Positions 11,086-22,857 of a stretch of 64,000 nt of DNA are shown piece by piece. The stretch's first letter is position 1. The number at the start of each line of letters is the position of its first letter. Below the pieces are notes generated by a model, which was not told where the DNA came from, did not search any database, and saw only the letters and a program-made list of their open reading frames with translations. Both the position numbers and the translations under genes were made by a program. The stretch comes from Fasciolopsis buskii (taxonomy: Eukaryota > Platyhelminthes > Trematoda > Plagiorchiida > Fasciolidae), in assembly GCA_008360955.1 (NCBI GenBank), contig LUCM01008471.1, forward strand, positions 1 to 64,000. The letters are read 5' to 3'.

Positions 11086-14030
11086 AACACCACCTATATA
11101 GTTCAGGCACCTGAACTGAAACATGTTCAACTCCTGATAGAAACGCTTGTCTTCTGTGTGCCAACTGACGACTGGTAGGTTACGATGTGTTTGCCGTCTT
11201 GACGTACCTTATTCCGCTTCCTATTTTTGCGCGATTTCCAACAATGTTGCGCTTTAGTTCGAGCGGATTATTGTGATTTCATTTGATACAAATCGTGTGA
11301 TTGACGAATTCATGCGCGGAATATTGGATTTGTGACCAGAACCGTTGCAACGGAAAGCAGTTTGATCTGCCTCGCGTACTACCGTTTTCCCCTCTCACAT
11401 TAGGTCCCCAAAGTGATCTTAGAACTAATGCATGCAGTCGGTCGTAAAGTGCTTTTTTGTTTCACGATTACGCTTGATAGGTGTAGTCACTTGCATGTTG
11501 TCCCATTATTTGGGAGCCAACCAAAGCCCGCATTTCATGCATGGTCATAAACCCCAGACGGTAGAGGCTCTCTCAAAATTTTGTTTTATGAAGAAGTCTA
11601 CCAAAGTCAAACCATGCAATTACGCTATTTAATCAGAGACGGAATTGTCCTGATGAATGTGATTTGGAAAAGACATCGTAATATACTTACCTATGTCACT
11701 TAGTCTTGCCTGTTTTGATGATATCTCACAAGTCACATCCGGTCACTATCGTACCCACAGACATACAAGAACTAGTCGAGCTGAGTAATCTATTTCCAGA
11801 ATTTGCATCTCGTTCGTAGGCCAACTGGCTATCCCCCCGGGCAGCCAGTTCTTTTTACTAGGGACTATCCGGCATTGTAGAAGGGCGTAACTACCGCTTC
11901 ATTATTGTTACCCATTGCCACCTCCCACCAGAACGGGTAGAATCTATCAAAGGGTTGTTCCATTCACTTACGACACAGGTGGATTAGAGGCTTGTCGCTC
12001 CAAAATGGTTAAGGTTTGAATCTCAGGTCTACCAGTTACTTTGGGATAAACGGTAGTTCACTGTCGCGTGACTCGTTATCACAATACCTGCTAGGGTCTT
12101 ATGTTGTTCTATCTTACTCCAAGATTCGGGGTTATTTTGCCCGGTTTCCCTCTCCCCGTGTGTTCTCTGGCCCCTACCGGCCGTTCCCCTTCCACTGCAC
12201 TCATTTTTCTCTTTATTATATTCACGATGCCCCTATAGCTCACCACACGGGGCAGGCGGCGGGAGTCTTAACCCTAGAACCTCGAATGGCATAGAGCCAC
12301 ATGAGGTCACAGTATGTCAAGTGTAGTAACGAGCCGGGCGACAGCGAACTGCTGTTTGCTGCCAAAGTGACCGGCCTATCTGGGATTCGATTGTCTGACC
12401 ATTTTGGGAATGACAGGCATCTGATCTATTTGACCACCGCCGGTCAAAAAAGCGGCGTTCATTCTAAGGTTCAGTCAAAATCGACCTTGCGGTTGGGATT
12501 CAGAGAAACCCCATTGATTACTTTGGGATGGTTATATAAGCCGGCCACAGAAGTTAAAATGACTTTTGTTGAGAACATCTTTGTTTAATTGCCCTCATCA
12601 CTTTGGCATCAAAGTTCGAACTAAATTTTGTGATCTTCGCATTTTAGCAATTTCTGATTTAGTTCTTGTTAGTCAAGTCGAAGGGTCATACTCGAAGGCA
12701 ACTATGGGGAATGATTTCTGATCCCAATCGACTGGGACTATTTCGGGTTCTCCGTGCTACACTGCCTACAATTTCGATTCCGATACTGAGAACGCAGCAA
12801 GTCTACGATCGACACTAGATGTACAATCTTGCATGCTGGCCTGTATTTCAGAGCTAATGAGATTGACGCTGTCAGTTTGGTTCTGAAGATTTTGGTATGC
12901 TACATGTCCCCACCAATCATTGCCCCATTTGCTCTAGTTTTGTTAGCTACAACGCAATACCAACTGCTCGAAAATCGTAAATAGTAGATAACAAAACAGA
13001 AGATAAAAAGTAAAAAACAGTGAAAATGAATAGTTTTTGGTTTGGAGAACTCCATCGGCTATAACAATCAACCATATCACCCAATCTCTCTAAGCATCTC
13101 CCAGGTTTATCCCTTCGTCGCCAACATAGTCTTTGAATTAACACAGTCAATCCGAACCCACTGGTTTAGGTTTTGACAGTTTTTGTCATTTCGCAGATCG
13201 ACCAACTGAACCTATCTTCCAGCCCATACATATATCAGAGGGGCATAAATTGGAATAATAACAACCGCCATGATATGTTAAGAGTCAGTCGAGTTGTGAA
13301 TTCTGATTCCGTTTGCCTAACTTCTGCCTTGTCCACATAGTTTGCAGACGCTGGTGCTCAACCGATGGATTATAAATTCCCTAACCGCCAGGCTGCTGAT
13401 CCGTATGCTATGAGGGGCCTTACGCTGTCTGTGCACACTCGACCTTTATTTGATAATTGAGTATCACGTCTGTGTTATGATTTGGTCAAGTTGATATAAT
13501 TCAACCGAAATTCATCTGAAATACGGCCATCTGGGCAAAAAAACTACCGGTTCTACTTAATTCTAACACTTCTGTAGGTTATTCATTGTTCAGTGGTTTT
13601 TATTTATCACTTCAGTATCCTCCGGCTGGGCATTCATCGATTTCGACTTGGAGTAAAATACGTTTCTAGGCCAGCCATACTGCAAAGAGGCCTATCGTTT
13701 GTAAATTGTCGCAACAAATCACGTGACTTGGTCTTCCGGTGTGAGTTTTGTCAACAGTTTTCAGCGAAGCAGAACGTGTCTACTGTAACCCAAATCATGG
13801 CTGCTTAATTATAGCCTAATGCTATTGCACGATAACTAGGTACTACGGCAGTATTCTCCGTGATCATGTTTTTAGCCCTCGCTCATGGTTTTTCGCTTCT
13901 GTACAATATGATTCTTGGGAAATTCCCGTTGAGAAGTAAGTACGTGCAGTGGCAAACATGTTTGTTTTCCGTTTTCTCCAAGTGACTTTATACAGCGCAT
14001 GCTTTTGGATATTGTAATCGAGCCCACTCG
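11086..14030. other. Spacer with degraded SINE-like pieces
   Basis: No gene recognised. Around 12325-12395 a segment with GAGCCGGGCGACAGCG, then AAAGTGACCGG and GGGATTCGAT, resembles the minus-strand tRNA-like repeats at 7.05 kb and 22.8 kb; GAGCCGGG-like sequence also occurs at about 6600. A minus-strand frame at 12947-13150 has no motif. Confidence 0.4.
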
Positions 14031-14275
14031 GCATCCTCGAAAACCTGTCGAATCTTTTACAGACCCCGGTCATGGGTGTGAATCGCATCCCCCCCCCAAA
14101 AAACCTATAATTCCGACTACCACTCGTTTCACACAAACACACACATACATGCATACAACAGTGGACTTATTTTGACTACTAGAACTGTAACCTATCACCC
14201 CTCCCCTTTCGTTTGCAGTAAATCATGTATAATGTTATGTATTGACATGATTACGAATAACTGAAAACGAGCTTG
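14031..14275 (+). mobile_element. Penelope-like element 3' tail, solitary copy
   Basis: The string GGGTGTGAATCGCATCC, an ACAC-rich run, then GTAAATCATGTATAATGTTA and CATGATTACGAATAACT match, in order, the 3' end of the Penelope-like copy at 19080-19320. The copy is diverged and has no coding part, so it is a truncated 3' end. Left edge uncertain: homology begins near CCTCGAAAACCTGTCGAATC. Confidence 0.65.
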
Positions 14276-14974
14276 ATCGTCACAGTGTTGTTTCTTAATG
14301 GAATAGACACGGAACTTGGGTGGTGGTTACGTCAGCGGGCCCCGGAATTGATGAGCAGTTGTGATCGACACAATATGTTTAGTTTTGGTGACAAGCCAAT
14401 GCAGCTAACTTTAAGCTAGAGCATTCGATTCGGTACCTACCACCACATAACTTTCTCCAACCCAATGAAATAAACATTCATTATCAAGAATCGCCTGGCG
14501 GGATGTCGAGGCGATTTACGAAGTTGTTTAAGGCTACTTGCCACAAGGCATTCCAGAACATTTCCTTTCTTACTTGTCTCTTATAATCGTCGTCCACTAA
14601 CGTTTATTGAAATTGCTCTCTTGAAAGTGGATTTGTCAAAATGTATTTTGAAAATGAAGCGGCAATTTTTCAATACTTAAAAGCCTTACTGTTATGCCGC
14701 TTGCTAAGCACATTGCTCACAGATCCGAGAGCAATGAATTGTGGATAAAATCATGGGCGAAGTCCAAAGTGCCATCGGCGGAGGCCAAAAACATGGGCGG
14801 AAGTTAAAACACCACGTGCTGTGGCCAAACAACATCGGAAAACACTGTAATTCATAGTCGGGCTAATAAACGATGAACCGGTGGAACGATGTTCGGCATA
14901 GTGTTAGTCCCCTTCGACAAAAGCGTTCCACGATTGTGGAATGTATGTAAATTAGATATTGAAGTGCGGTTTCG
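14276..14974. other. Spacer, no gene recognised
   Basis: About 700 bases without motif. A local direct echo (GGGCGAAGTCCAAAGTGCC, GGGCGGAAGTTAAAACACC, at about 14755-14815) is present but too short to name. Confidence 0.35.
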
Positions 14975-15870
14975 TTGAGGAAATTACTACTGAACTCGTA
15001 CTGTCTATTTGGCAGTCGGGTTTACATCGCCCCGATCTCTTCGTTACCAGTTTCACCAAGACTTGCCATGATATGGTTCGGGGGTACTCCGCTTGACTTG
15101 ATCGTCATCACAATCTACACTCCAAATCTACATGCTGAGCCATCCTCCAAAGATGCATTCTACAGCGAACTTCAGAGTTCGATTAGCTGTACCCCAGTGA
15201 GCGACATCCTTCTAACTGCATGAGATTGGAACGTCCATACAGGGCCAACGAATGGACTTACTAATCGCATACTGGGGCTATTTGGCCTCGGTAAACGACG
15301 TGAAAATGGAGGTCATTTAGTCACGTTTGTGAACCTCGATCGAATGTTTGTTACCAATACTTGGTTTCAACATCCAAACGGGCACGTGCTAGCGTGGTAC
15401 TCCAACGACAGTAGCACAGCCCATCGGATCGATTATACTCGGTGCACTCTCGCTGGTCATCATCAATCGAGGACTGTCGGGCACACCATGGAGGCCCACC
15501 GAGGCACACCAATGACAGGACCACATGCTGGTACGCGCTAGCCTCAAGCTTCATCATTCAACACCACAAAATGCTTGTCCGCACCCCTGAGTGGACATGT
15601 CCAAGCTAATAATCTGGACCACATTCAAACCATGCCAAACTAGTCGGGGAATAGTAACAAATGAACTGTGGTGGGGTTAGAAGTACACATCATTGGCGCC
15701 TCCCTTGAACAGCTAGGCAAAATGAAATGGAGCAAAAAGAGCTGAACACCTGGGGAAATTTTTGACAGTTTTGTCAAGGCTGGGGACACGAAGCTCAACA
15801 ACTCATCAAATGACCATATCCTTTGCCGCGATGCTATAGACTCAGCGAAAAACGACCAAAAATGGGGTTA
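14975..15870 (+). mobile_element. LINE AP-endonuclease domain remnant
   Basis: Readable blocks: VITIYTPNLHAE, KDAFYSELQSSI, ILLTA followed by a stop and then DWNVHTGP (the family motif would read GDWNA-TG), LFGLGKR, VNLDRMFVTNTWFQHP, LAWYSNDSSTAHRIDY and a degraded region where the family has DH. This is the order of AP-endonuclease domains of flatworm RTE-like LINEs. A TGA replaces the glycine of the GDWN motif and frame changes follow, so it is inactive. No RT core follows; about 15660-15860 can be read as pieces of the linker. Confidence 0.7.
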
Positions 15871-16920
15871 GCGTTAAATCGCAGACCAAATGGAGACCCC
15901 AATTGCTTTTTGAGATTTTGAGTAGCTTTTCGGTCTCATACGCTGCTTATAGAGGAAAATGTAACCCCGTCCTTCTAGGCTGTACGAAAATAGTAATCAC
16001 TTCATATCGAGATTTGAACAGAAGCTCCATAGATGGGTCCAATACTTTAACCACCTGCCCAATCGCCCTCTCGTTCAGTCCATCTGTGCAATATCACCAT
16101 CCGACATCAAAGCAACATGAAATCAATCTCGACGAACGGGAATGATCTCCTCCAATCAGACAATGAAAAATAGGAAGTTCTCCGGTACGGCATTCCACCC
16201 GACGTTCCCATATTTTGCTTGCCCAATGTGCTAGGTTCACTAAGTAAGCTGTTTCGTCATATTTGGTGCTTTAAGCAGTCTCTAAGATCTCTGCAACCTC
16301 TGCTCTACTCCTTACACTAGAGAAGAGGGACGCGACTGTGTCCGAACCTTTTTCCAACCACTCCGCTTTGTTGTTGTTCGCGACGTACAATCACGCTCTA
16401 TCCAATGTGTATTTTGTCGGGGATGGGGTTGTGTTGACCAGACCTTCGCATTACGTTGAATTCTAGAAGAGTAGTGTAAGTTCCAGCAATCCTCCCCGGC
16501 ATGATTCATCGACAAGCAGTTACTTTGGGGCACAATTCGATGTGATAGACTGCCGGAAATGTACGTTATGTTGTTAGAAGCATAATACTCATCAACAGCC
16601 ACACATCCGCGTCGGCGGTTAGGAATTTCGAGAGTTTCTCTTTGACTTCGGTGTTTTCCAAGCTTGTCTCCTGTCACCGGTTCTGTTCAACTACGATATA
16701 TACTGCATAATGCACTGCGTCCACAGCAAATATTAAAGAATATGGACTGGCCACGATTGTTGGATCGCTGACCTAAAATTCGCCATGATATCGTTATTCT
16801 GGGAGAACATTTCGAAACTGTACCATCCGCTCTTCATCCGATCGCATGCGAATCGATGTCTATTGTTCTGGACGTGAACAATTCAGAATGAAGTTCCTCA
16901 CCACTTCCTAATGCCTACTG

Positions 16921-16923
<3 letters not shown>
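15871..16923. other. Spacer, one unassigned minus-strand frame
   Basis: A 121-codon minus-strand frame at 16312-16677 has no recognised motif and no clear splice context. Otherwise nothing seen. Confidence 0.35.

Positions 16924-16965
<42 letters not shown>
16924..16965. repeat. (GT)n microsatellite
   Basis: Uninterrupted GT dinucleotides, 21 units, abutting the inverted Penelope-like 3' end. The opposite arm carries an AC run at the same position, so the microsatellite is part of the element. Confidence 0.95.
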
Positions 16966-16969
<4 letters not shown>

Positions 16970-17222
16970 GGGTGGAAGTCACAGTTATAGTTTAGAGGAT
17001 GCGATTCACACCCGTGCCCTGGGTTTGTAAGGGATTCGAGAGATTTTCGGGGTGGCCAATGGGCCAGGGAAGCTTCAGTGTTTGCTCAAACTGCTTTTGG
17101 GTACACAAAGGGGGATCGTAGAGACGGATGCATATGGCTTCAGATGTAGATAAGACCTGGGACTTCACCAGTTTTGATAACCTATTCCGGACTTTGTAGA
17201 TTATTCTGAACGCTTCAGCAAC
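16966..17222 (-). mobile_element. Inverted 3' end of a Penelope-like element (left arm)
   Basis: Reverse complement is almost identical over about 257 bases to 18907-19164. On the minus strand it encodes the C-terminal tail of the element (AFRIIYKVRNRLSK, LYDPPLCTQKQFEQ, LKLPWP). It sits upstream of, and points away from, the coding body that follows on the plus strand. Penelope-like elements are known for such inverted or tandem partial copies; here the near-identity of the arms implies recent formation or gene conversion. Confidence 0.8.
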
Positions 17223-17262
17223 TCACTAAACGGCTGAGAGGAATTTCAGAGCCTTCTCAGTA

Positions 17263-17400
17263 GCGTAATGGCTAAGGCGTTCGACTTAGAATTGTTCGTC
17301 CCGGGTTCGCCTCCTAGTTCGGGCGCGGTGGATGTGCACTACTGATGATTCCCAACAAGATTGAAACAGCTGTACAGTGCTTCCATGATTACTCAATGGT
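17263..17400 (+). mobile_element. tRNA-headed SINE-like unit
   Basis: Contains a box A-like TAGCGTAATGG (about 17270) and a box B-like GGGTTCGCCTCC (about 17303), spaced as in a tRNA gene, so a polymerase III promoter of tRNA type is plausible. It is followed directly by a hammerhead-like core (17329-17385). This arrangement is known from flatworm SINE-like retroelements of the Sm-alpha type. A related, more decayed copy is at 54100-54230. Confidence 0.6.
17329..17385 (+). ncRNA. Hammerhead ribozyme-like core, probably inactive
   Basis: CTGATGA at 17342-17348 and GAAAC at 17363-17367 are the two conserved core strings. Stem I can form from TGGA (17329-17332) with TCCA (17382-17385) and GCACT (17336-17340) with AGTGC (17376-17380). 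Stem III would be the self-complementary ACAGCTGT (17366-17373). Stem II (TTCCCAACAAGATT) pairs poorly, the site after stem III reads GTA rather than the preferred GTC, and the closing base pair of stem I is A-C. I expect weak or no cleavage. Confidence 0.5.
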
Positions 17401-17410
17401 GAGTTGAGCG

Positions 17411-19140
17411 ATGATATCACATGGTGAATTATTTCGTGCAAAGATTATTTTATCAAGACCAAACAAAGGTGCAGAAATTGTAATCCTCAGCAGAAGGGAC
17501 TACACAGAAAAGATAGAGTCTGTACTAGGTGACTCGCCGAAGTTCACGACCGAAAAAGATAAAACCATTCACACAGAAAAGTCGATTTCCAAGAAAGTAC
17601 GGTTATTGAGACAGAAGGGAGTCATAGATACAGCTACGTCTGTACGGATACAATCAACCGGGATGATTATTCCGAGACTATACGGACTGCCGAATGTAAA
17701 CAAGGGACGTGGTGCCTTTGAGACCTATCCTCGACATGAGCAACTCGCCTTATCACATGGTAGCAAAGTGGTTAACTAGGTTGCTGGGGCCGGTGAGGTT
17801 AGTGGTCTTTAAGCACAGCTTAGGAGACATTTTCGACTTCGTGGAAATCATCAGAAATTCAGATCTTTCGGGAAAGCCGATATTCTCATTCGACGTCGAC
17901 TCATTGTTCACAAACGTGTCGATCAGTGGAACAATTGATTACCTATGCAAATCCATTCTTGAATACAATATCGACGTAGGCGTTCCGGTGGACGAACTGA
18001 TGTAGCTCCTTTTCATGTGCACACAAAATGTCCGATTCAAATTTAACGGAGAGGTTTATCGTCAAAAACGGGATACCGATGGGATCGCCTTTTAGGCCCC
18101 TGTTCGCGGATGTCATTATGACAGAACTTGAAAATACCCTATTGCAACCATTGACCGTACAATTTTGACTCTACAAACCTCATATCGACGATATCATTTG
18201 CACAGTAGAAGATAATATCGATATGGCACATATGCTGCACAAATTCAACAAGGCCCACCGGAATGTCCGATTCACACTTGAAAAGGAGGAAAACGACAGC
18301 ATACCATACTTGCATGTTTGCCTAAGTCGCCGGGTGGATGGTTCCGCACAGCTGTCCGTACACAGGGAACCTACATGGAACTACCAGTAGATTCATTTCA
18401 GCAGTTTCGTGCCGCTTAAAGTAAAAAGAAATCTTATGCTTTGCTTAGTCAATAGGGCACGGAAAATCCGCTCTAAAAATACCATAGAGGAGCTTTTTTT
18501 CGGCAGAACGGCTGTACTGAACGTGGCATTGGCAGTCTGAAGAACGACATAAGAAAGCAGCTGTAGAAAAGGAAACCCTTTGCATCAGTTTGCCCTGTAA
18601 GTGTGACACTGTAGCGGACGTCGCCTATCACAGATTGTCCGGAGCTGTCGACAAGACGCCCCACGCAACAAAACTGCAAATCCTGTTTACATCAAAGCCG
18701 TTCGTGCATTCACGCCTAAACGATAGTGTGCACGATTCTATGCCCTCATTCTATGTATACTCATTCACCTGGGCCCGTGGGGCAGCGTGCATTGACCGTA
18801 CATTCAGACGCCTATCCGAACGGGTTCGTGAACACCATTCAGCTTGCTTAAACGCAGGAATACTTAAAACTATCACCAGTGCTGTGTGGTCAACCACGCA
18901 GTGAATGTTGCTGAAGCGTTCAGAATAATCTACAAAGTCCGGAATAGGTTATCAAAACTGGTGAAGTCCCAGGTCTTATCTACATCTGAAGCCATATGCA
19001 TCCGTCTCTACGATCCCCCTTTGTGTACCCAAAAGCAGTTTGAGCAAACACTGAAGCTTCCCTGGCCCATTGGCCACCCCGAAAATCTCTCGAATCCCTT
19101 ACAAACCCAGGGCACGGGTGTGAATCGCATCCTCTAAACT
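17411..19140 (+). mobile_element. Penelope-like element body: RT plus degraded GIY-YIG endonuclease
   Basis: Read through several frames. Blocks in order: LSRPNKGAEIVIL (17450), LPNVNKGR with frame change, PLRPILDMSNSPYH (17715), IFSFDVDSLFTNV (17880), a stop at 18003, FKFNGEVY, IDDIIC (18187-18204, catalytic Asp pair retained), FTLEKEENDSIPYLHV (18275), then a long damaged stretch. The endonuclease region shows RRLSERVREHHSACL (about 18805), AFRIIYKVRN, LYDPPLCTQKQFEQ and LKLPWP, typical of Penelope-like C-termini; the YIG of GIY-YIG reads CID. At least five frame changes or stops make it non-functional despite the intact DD pair. Confidence 0.8.
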
Positions 19141-19163
19141 ATAACTGTGACTTCCACCCGTTT

Positions 19164-19164
<1 letters not shown>
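18907..19164 (+). repeat. Right arm of the Penelope-like inverted repeat
   Basis: Matches the reverse complement of 16966-17222 almost base for base, including the coding tail, the GGGTGTGAATCGCATCC string and the start of the AC run. Arms are separated by about 1.7 kb. Confidence 0.85.
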
Positions 19165-19195
<31 letters not shown>

Positions 19196-19325
19196 CATAA
19201 ATACACCACTACACGTATGTTGACTATTAAAACGGTAGCCTACCAGCCCTTTTCATTTGTAGTAAATCATATTTAATGTTATGTATTGGCATGATTACGA
19301 ATAACTAAGAATGAGCTTCTCATTA
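19165..19325 (+). mobile_element. Penelope-like element 3' tail
   Basis: AC-rich run, then a tail with GTAAATCATATTTAATGTTA and CATGATTACGAATAACT, shared with the solitary copy at 14031-14275. Confidence 0.65.
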
Positions 19326-19339
19326 GAATCCCATTTGCA

Positions 19340-19560
19340 TGGTTAAGATCGTGAATGGATGATAAATTCATTTGAGAATCACAGGGTGATTCGTGGAAGG
19401 ATTTTCGTCGGTGAGGCAAGGCTAACGTTCAGAAACAGGACACGGCCCAAAAGTATTGGTTTTTATTCTCAGTAGTATATTTCGCATATGGATGGGTGAA
19501 CAAAATTTCCCCGGAAGCAGACGACCGTTTTCTTGGTTATTGTCGCTGTGTGTATCTCAG
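19340..19560 (+). repeat. Unnamed interspersed repeat R, copy 1
   Basis: Shares in order GAATGGATGATAA, GTGATTCGTGG, GATTTTCGTCGGT, AAAAGTATTGGTTTT, CAGTAGTAT and CAAAATTTCCCCGG with the copies at 62.3-63.0 kb. It has no coding capacity I can see. It follows the Penelope-like tail directly and could be part of that element's 3' flank, or an independent SINE-like unit. Confidence 0.6.
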
Positions 19561-19980
19561 TGTGGCCTGTGGGGTTGTTCAGAAATTACCAGCATATATA
19601 TACATATATATATAATGTCACTGCACCCACATCGATGACGAAACTTTGGAGCACCTGGGTCTCATCGAGCACCTGGATTCTACTGTCGTACTGACTGGTC
19701 AGGCCAGAGATGAGGTAGATTGCTCCAAAAGATCGATCACACAGCTTGGTAAAACATTACGGTCTCGAAGTTAAATAAGCCCCCTCACGAAGCAGAGCAT
19801 TTATTGAGCTGTTGTTCGTTAACTCTACTACGCATGCAAAACTAAACGATACACAACGGCTGTAAAGTTTAGGCCACAAGTATCTTCACCACACGGCAGA
19901 AATCAAGTAATATGCCCGTGTCTCCAACGCCGTCGTGCGTCAACACTATATGAATGTCGAACGACCTTTGTCTTTTAACT

Positions 19981-20122
19981 TACTTCCTCTATTAATGAAA
20001 TAATAGTGTATATCCTTTTTCTGGAAGGGAGCTGCGGCCAACAAATGGCTGCCAAGTGGGAAAGTTGACCGGCGGTGAGAGGATTCGAATCCGCGACCTT
20101 CACGTTCAAATGTTTTGGAAGA
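19981..20122 (-). mobile_element. SINE family S, copy 1
   Basis: On the plus strand: TTCCTCTATTAATGAAATA, GGAAGGGAGCTGCGGCCAAC, TTGACCGGCGGTGAGAGG then ATTCGAATCCGCGACC. The reverse complement has a good box B (GGATTCGAATCC) so the element points to the minus strand. Shares its full layout with copies at 22685 and 26511. Confidence 0.65.
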
Positions 20123-20970
20123 ATCGAATTTCTAATGAACGGTTTTCGATATTCATGTCCCGGAATTTCGTCCGCATGTTTTTGGTTGGTGTTCTGATGT
20201 ATCTTGTTGTCCTGTTACACTTCGTTATCTTCCGTCTCTTGATCTCTGTGGGCTGTGGTATACCCACGCGAACTCAGATCACATTACTATTGGTAATTGA
20301 GAAGCAAAATATTTGATTCATTTCCAATTTGTCAAAGATTTCATTCAGCTCTTGTTCGCGGATCCCAATTCTGACAACGTTTTCGTAGAACAATATTTCA
20401 CACTGTGTTGCTTGTTTTAGAAGTATCGACTAGTGAAGCCGCATATCCAGTACCAAGGTCAAGGGTCAAATGAATTACCGAGGTACCCCACTGAATTCAG
20501 CCAAGTGAAAAACCCCCTGAGAAAACAATCAATATGTATGGATCGATTTAACCATCAAATTGTATGACTAATGGGCATTATTTGTGATAAATTGATGTGC
20601 AACATGGTTGATAAATGCACGTGATCGCTGCCAGATTTCCCAGTGTTTTTACTAGCCTGAAGGAATTTGCAATAGATTCGAAGACAGCTGATTGATCTCG
20701 CGGAAGGTAGCAAAGTTTTAATTTGCAACGCATACCAACTACTTTTTCTTATTCCCTAGCCCGGTTTGTTCCTTTATAGTTGTTTCACTAAATTCAGGAA
20801 TACCCAGGTGACGATCATTCATTTGTTTCAACTTATTAGTCATTTTGTTTCTAAAATTGGTCACCATGGCGATGGTTATCCGAATCTCTCCTTTTCCCTA
20901 TGAACTTCGGGTGAATTAACCAGTTTAATTAACATCGAATTTCCGTCTTAACTCCGTCCCATAATCTCAG
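20123..20970. other. Spacer, nothing recognised
   Basis: AT-rich; no motif seen before the candidate exon at 20971. Confidence 0.35.
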
Positions 20971-21090
20971 TTCCTTGTTTTGGAAAAATATTTGCACTCA
21001 CGTGTGGTGGGCATTGCTTGAAAGTGTAGGTACAGCCGATGCATTCAATAATTTCTTTGTAAATATCCTAAAGACTCTGGCATTTGGGAG
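20971..21090 (+). CDS. Candidate exon, gene B (uncertain)
   Basis: Follows an acceptor CCCATAATCTCAG. One frame is open and reads SLFWKNICTHVWWALLESV onward to VNILKTLAFG. Possible donors are GTACAG at 21030 (phase 1) and GTATAC at 21091 (phase 2). Neither phase matches the phase 0 start of the exon at 21458, so either an exon is missing between them or this belongs elsewhere. FNNFFVNI also faintly recalls the linker of some LINE ORFs, an alternative reading. Confidence 0.25.
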
Positions 21091-21457
21091 GTATACAGAA
21101 GTAATAGCAATTATCATTAAATTATGTACAAGTTTTTCTCTATATATCTGTTTGTAGACTGCGACAAGGCGAGTTAAGCATGAACGAACATGGTCTTCGT
21201 GATAAACTCATCTAACCATGAAAATTGAATTGTCGATGGGGTACAAAAACTTCATAAGCTTATTCGGAAAAGCTTCAGGATTTACTCTAGTTTACATTCA
21301 TAAATGCTAATAGAATCGTTTTCCTAACAGAAGTACTTATTTTACCGAGTTTTCTAGCCACAAATGCGTTTGTATTTGAATGCTAAATTTAATTACGTAA
21401 TAATTGGGTTTACTACTGGTTTCTGATGATGAACAAACCAATTTTTATTTATTTCAG

Positions 21458-21494
21458 GTATTCAGACTTAAGTCAGCGCTGACCTTACTTCAAG
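21458..21494 (+). CDS. Candidate 37-base exon, gene B
   Basis: Strong polypyrimidine acceptor (TTTTTATTTATTTCAG) and donor GTCATC. Read in phase 0 it gives VFRLKSALTLLQ and ends in phase 1, matching the phase of the 33-base exon at 26120. Confidence 0.35.
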
Positions 21495-22684
21495 GTCATC
21501 CAAACGCGCTACGTTAATAGGTCACATTGTTGTCGCGATAGTGAAGTAATGAGCAAGAACTAATGAAATCTTTAGGTACAGTAATGGGAAGGGTAGTGAA
21601 CTGATAAAAAATCTGGCTCAGTTTGTCTTTTTATTTAAAGATATCCAGCGTTTTGAACCAAACAATCCCACCAGTCGTGCAATATTAAACGAGTAAACTA
21701 TACTAAGCGCCTTCTTCATGCATGAAGTTAATCACATCGGAAAGTGAACATTGAACTATCTATACTCCCGCTTAACCTTCACGACAGAATTTCCCTCTAA
21801 TCCGGAGGCTATTTATTTCCGGTGTTTCATGCACAGGTCCAGAAAGGTTGGACTGTAATTTAAATGCTTTAATTGACAGTGGATACGCAGTATGGATTAA
21901 CAGCGCGATGAAGCAGAAGATGCAACCGTGCAACTATATCTATTTTCCAGTGTGACTCTTTGATTTCGTTGATGGTTACATTGGATGTGGTGACCCGCAC
22001 TATGCTAAGAAAGTGGGCATTTCTAGTAAAGCTTTCTCAAAAACAATTTTTCTGCTTTCTTGTATCCGTCCAAGTTGCTCATTCTGACACGAAGAAAATG
22101 AAAGGCCTTTTCCATGGATCAAGAAGTGATATGCGAAGGATGAGTAAAGTTCGTTCCAGTGGTGTTGGAGATTGTCTCTTAATTCTGAGTCTGCAAGCGA
22201 TATAAGTAAATGCTAATTTTTCCTGAAAGTAGTCCCATTTTGAACTCCACCTGAATTTAATGAGCACGTTGTCTCGGGTTGAACAATTTCTTTCAAACAT
22301 GCTCTAAGTTGGATGAAACCAAGCCTAGCTCTGGAGTGTGGTTCGCGTAAAAATACTGCAGCCTAAATGTTAATGTTATCCGAGGTAGGTTTGACATCCT
22401 AGCCTTATAATTCTATGAGGATAGTAACGTCGAAGTTGCAGGACTACTTGAGGCATGGAGTAAAAATAATCTCATAATCGAGTTGCTGCCGACCATATCC
22501 GTATGCCTAAAAAATATGCTGGTGGGTCGCGGAAAGGCTGTCGATTAGCGGTGTTTATGAATTTTGTATTTCTGGCAATACACGCGTCACGTTATTGTGC
22601 ATAATTCTTGCATTGTACTCCCTAATAAGCTGGTAGGGCGTCGGGTTTGAGATGGGCAGATTTTGACTAAAACCTTTCAATTTT

Positions 22685-22857
22685 TACTTCCTTTATTAAT
22701 GAAATGTCAGTTTACATCATTTTTCAGGAAGGGGGCTTCGGCCAACAGATGGTTGCCAAGTAGGGAAGTTGACCGGCGGCGAGAGGATTCGAATACGCGA
22801 CCTTCCCGTTCAAACGTGACGACCATGTCCGCTGGGCCACTGCCGGCCGAAATGGGA
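22685..22857 (-). mobile_element. SINE family S, copy 2 (best preserved)
   Basis: Reverse complement starts with GGCAGTGGCCCAGCGGACATGG (box A-like TGGCCCAGCGG) and has box B-like GTATTCGAATCC, spaced as in a tRNA. The body carries AACCATCTGTTGGCCGAAG, then TGAAAAATGATGTAAAC and ATTTCATTAATAAAGG. Clear homology to copies 1 and 3. Confidence 0.7.

Noticed and set aside
11645..11680. Hammerhead core at CCTGATGAATG
   Set aside because: CTGATGA is present but no GAAA with pairable stems II and III follows; the same holds for CTGATGA strings near 21424, 40158 and 46636.
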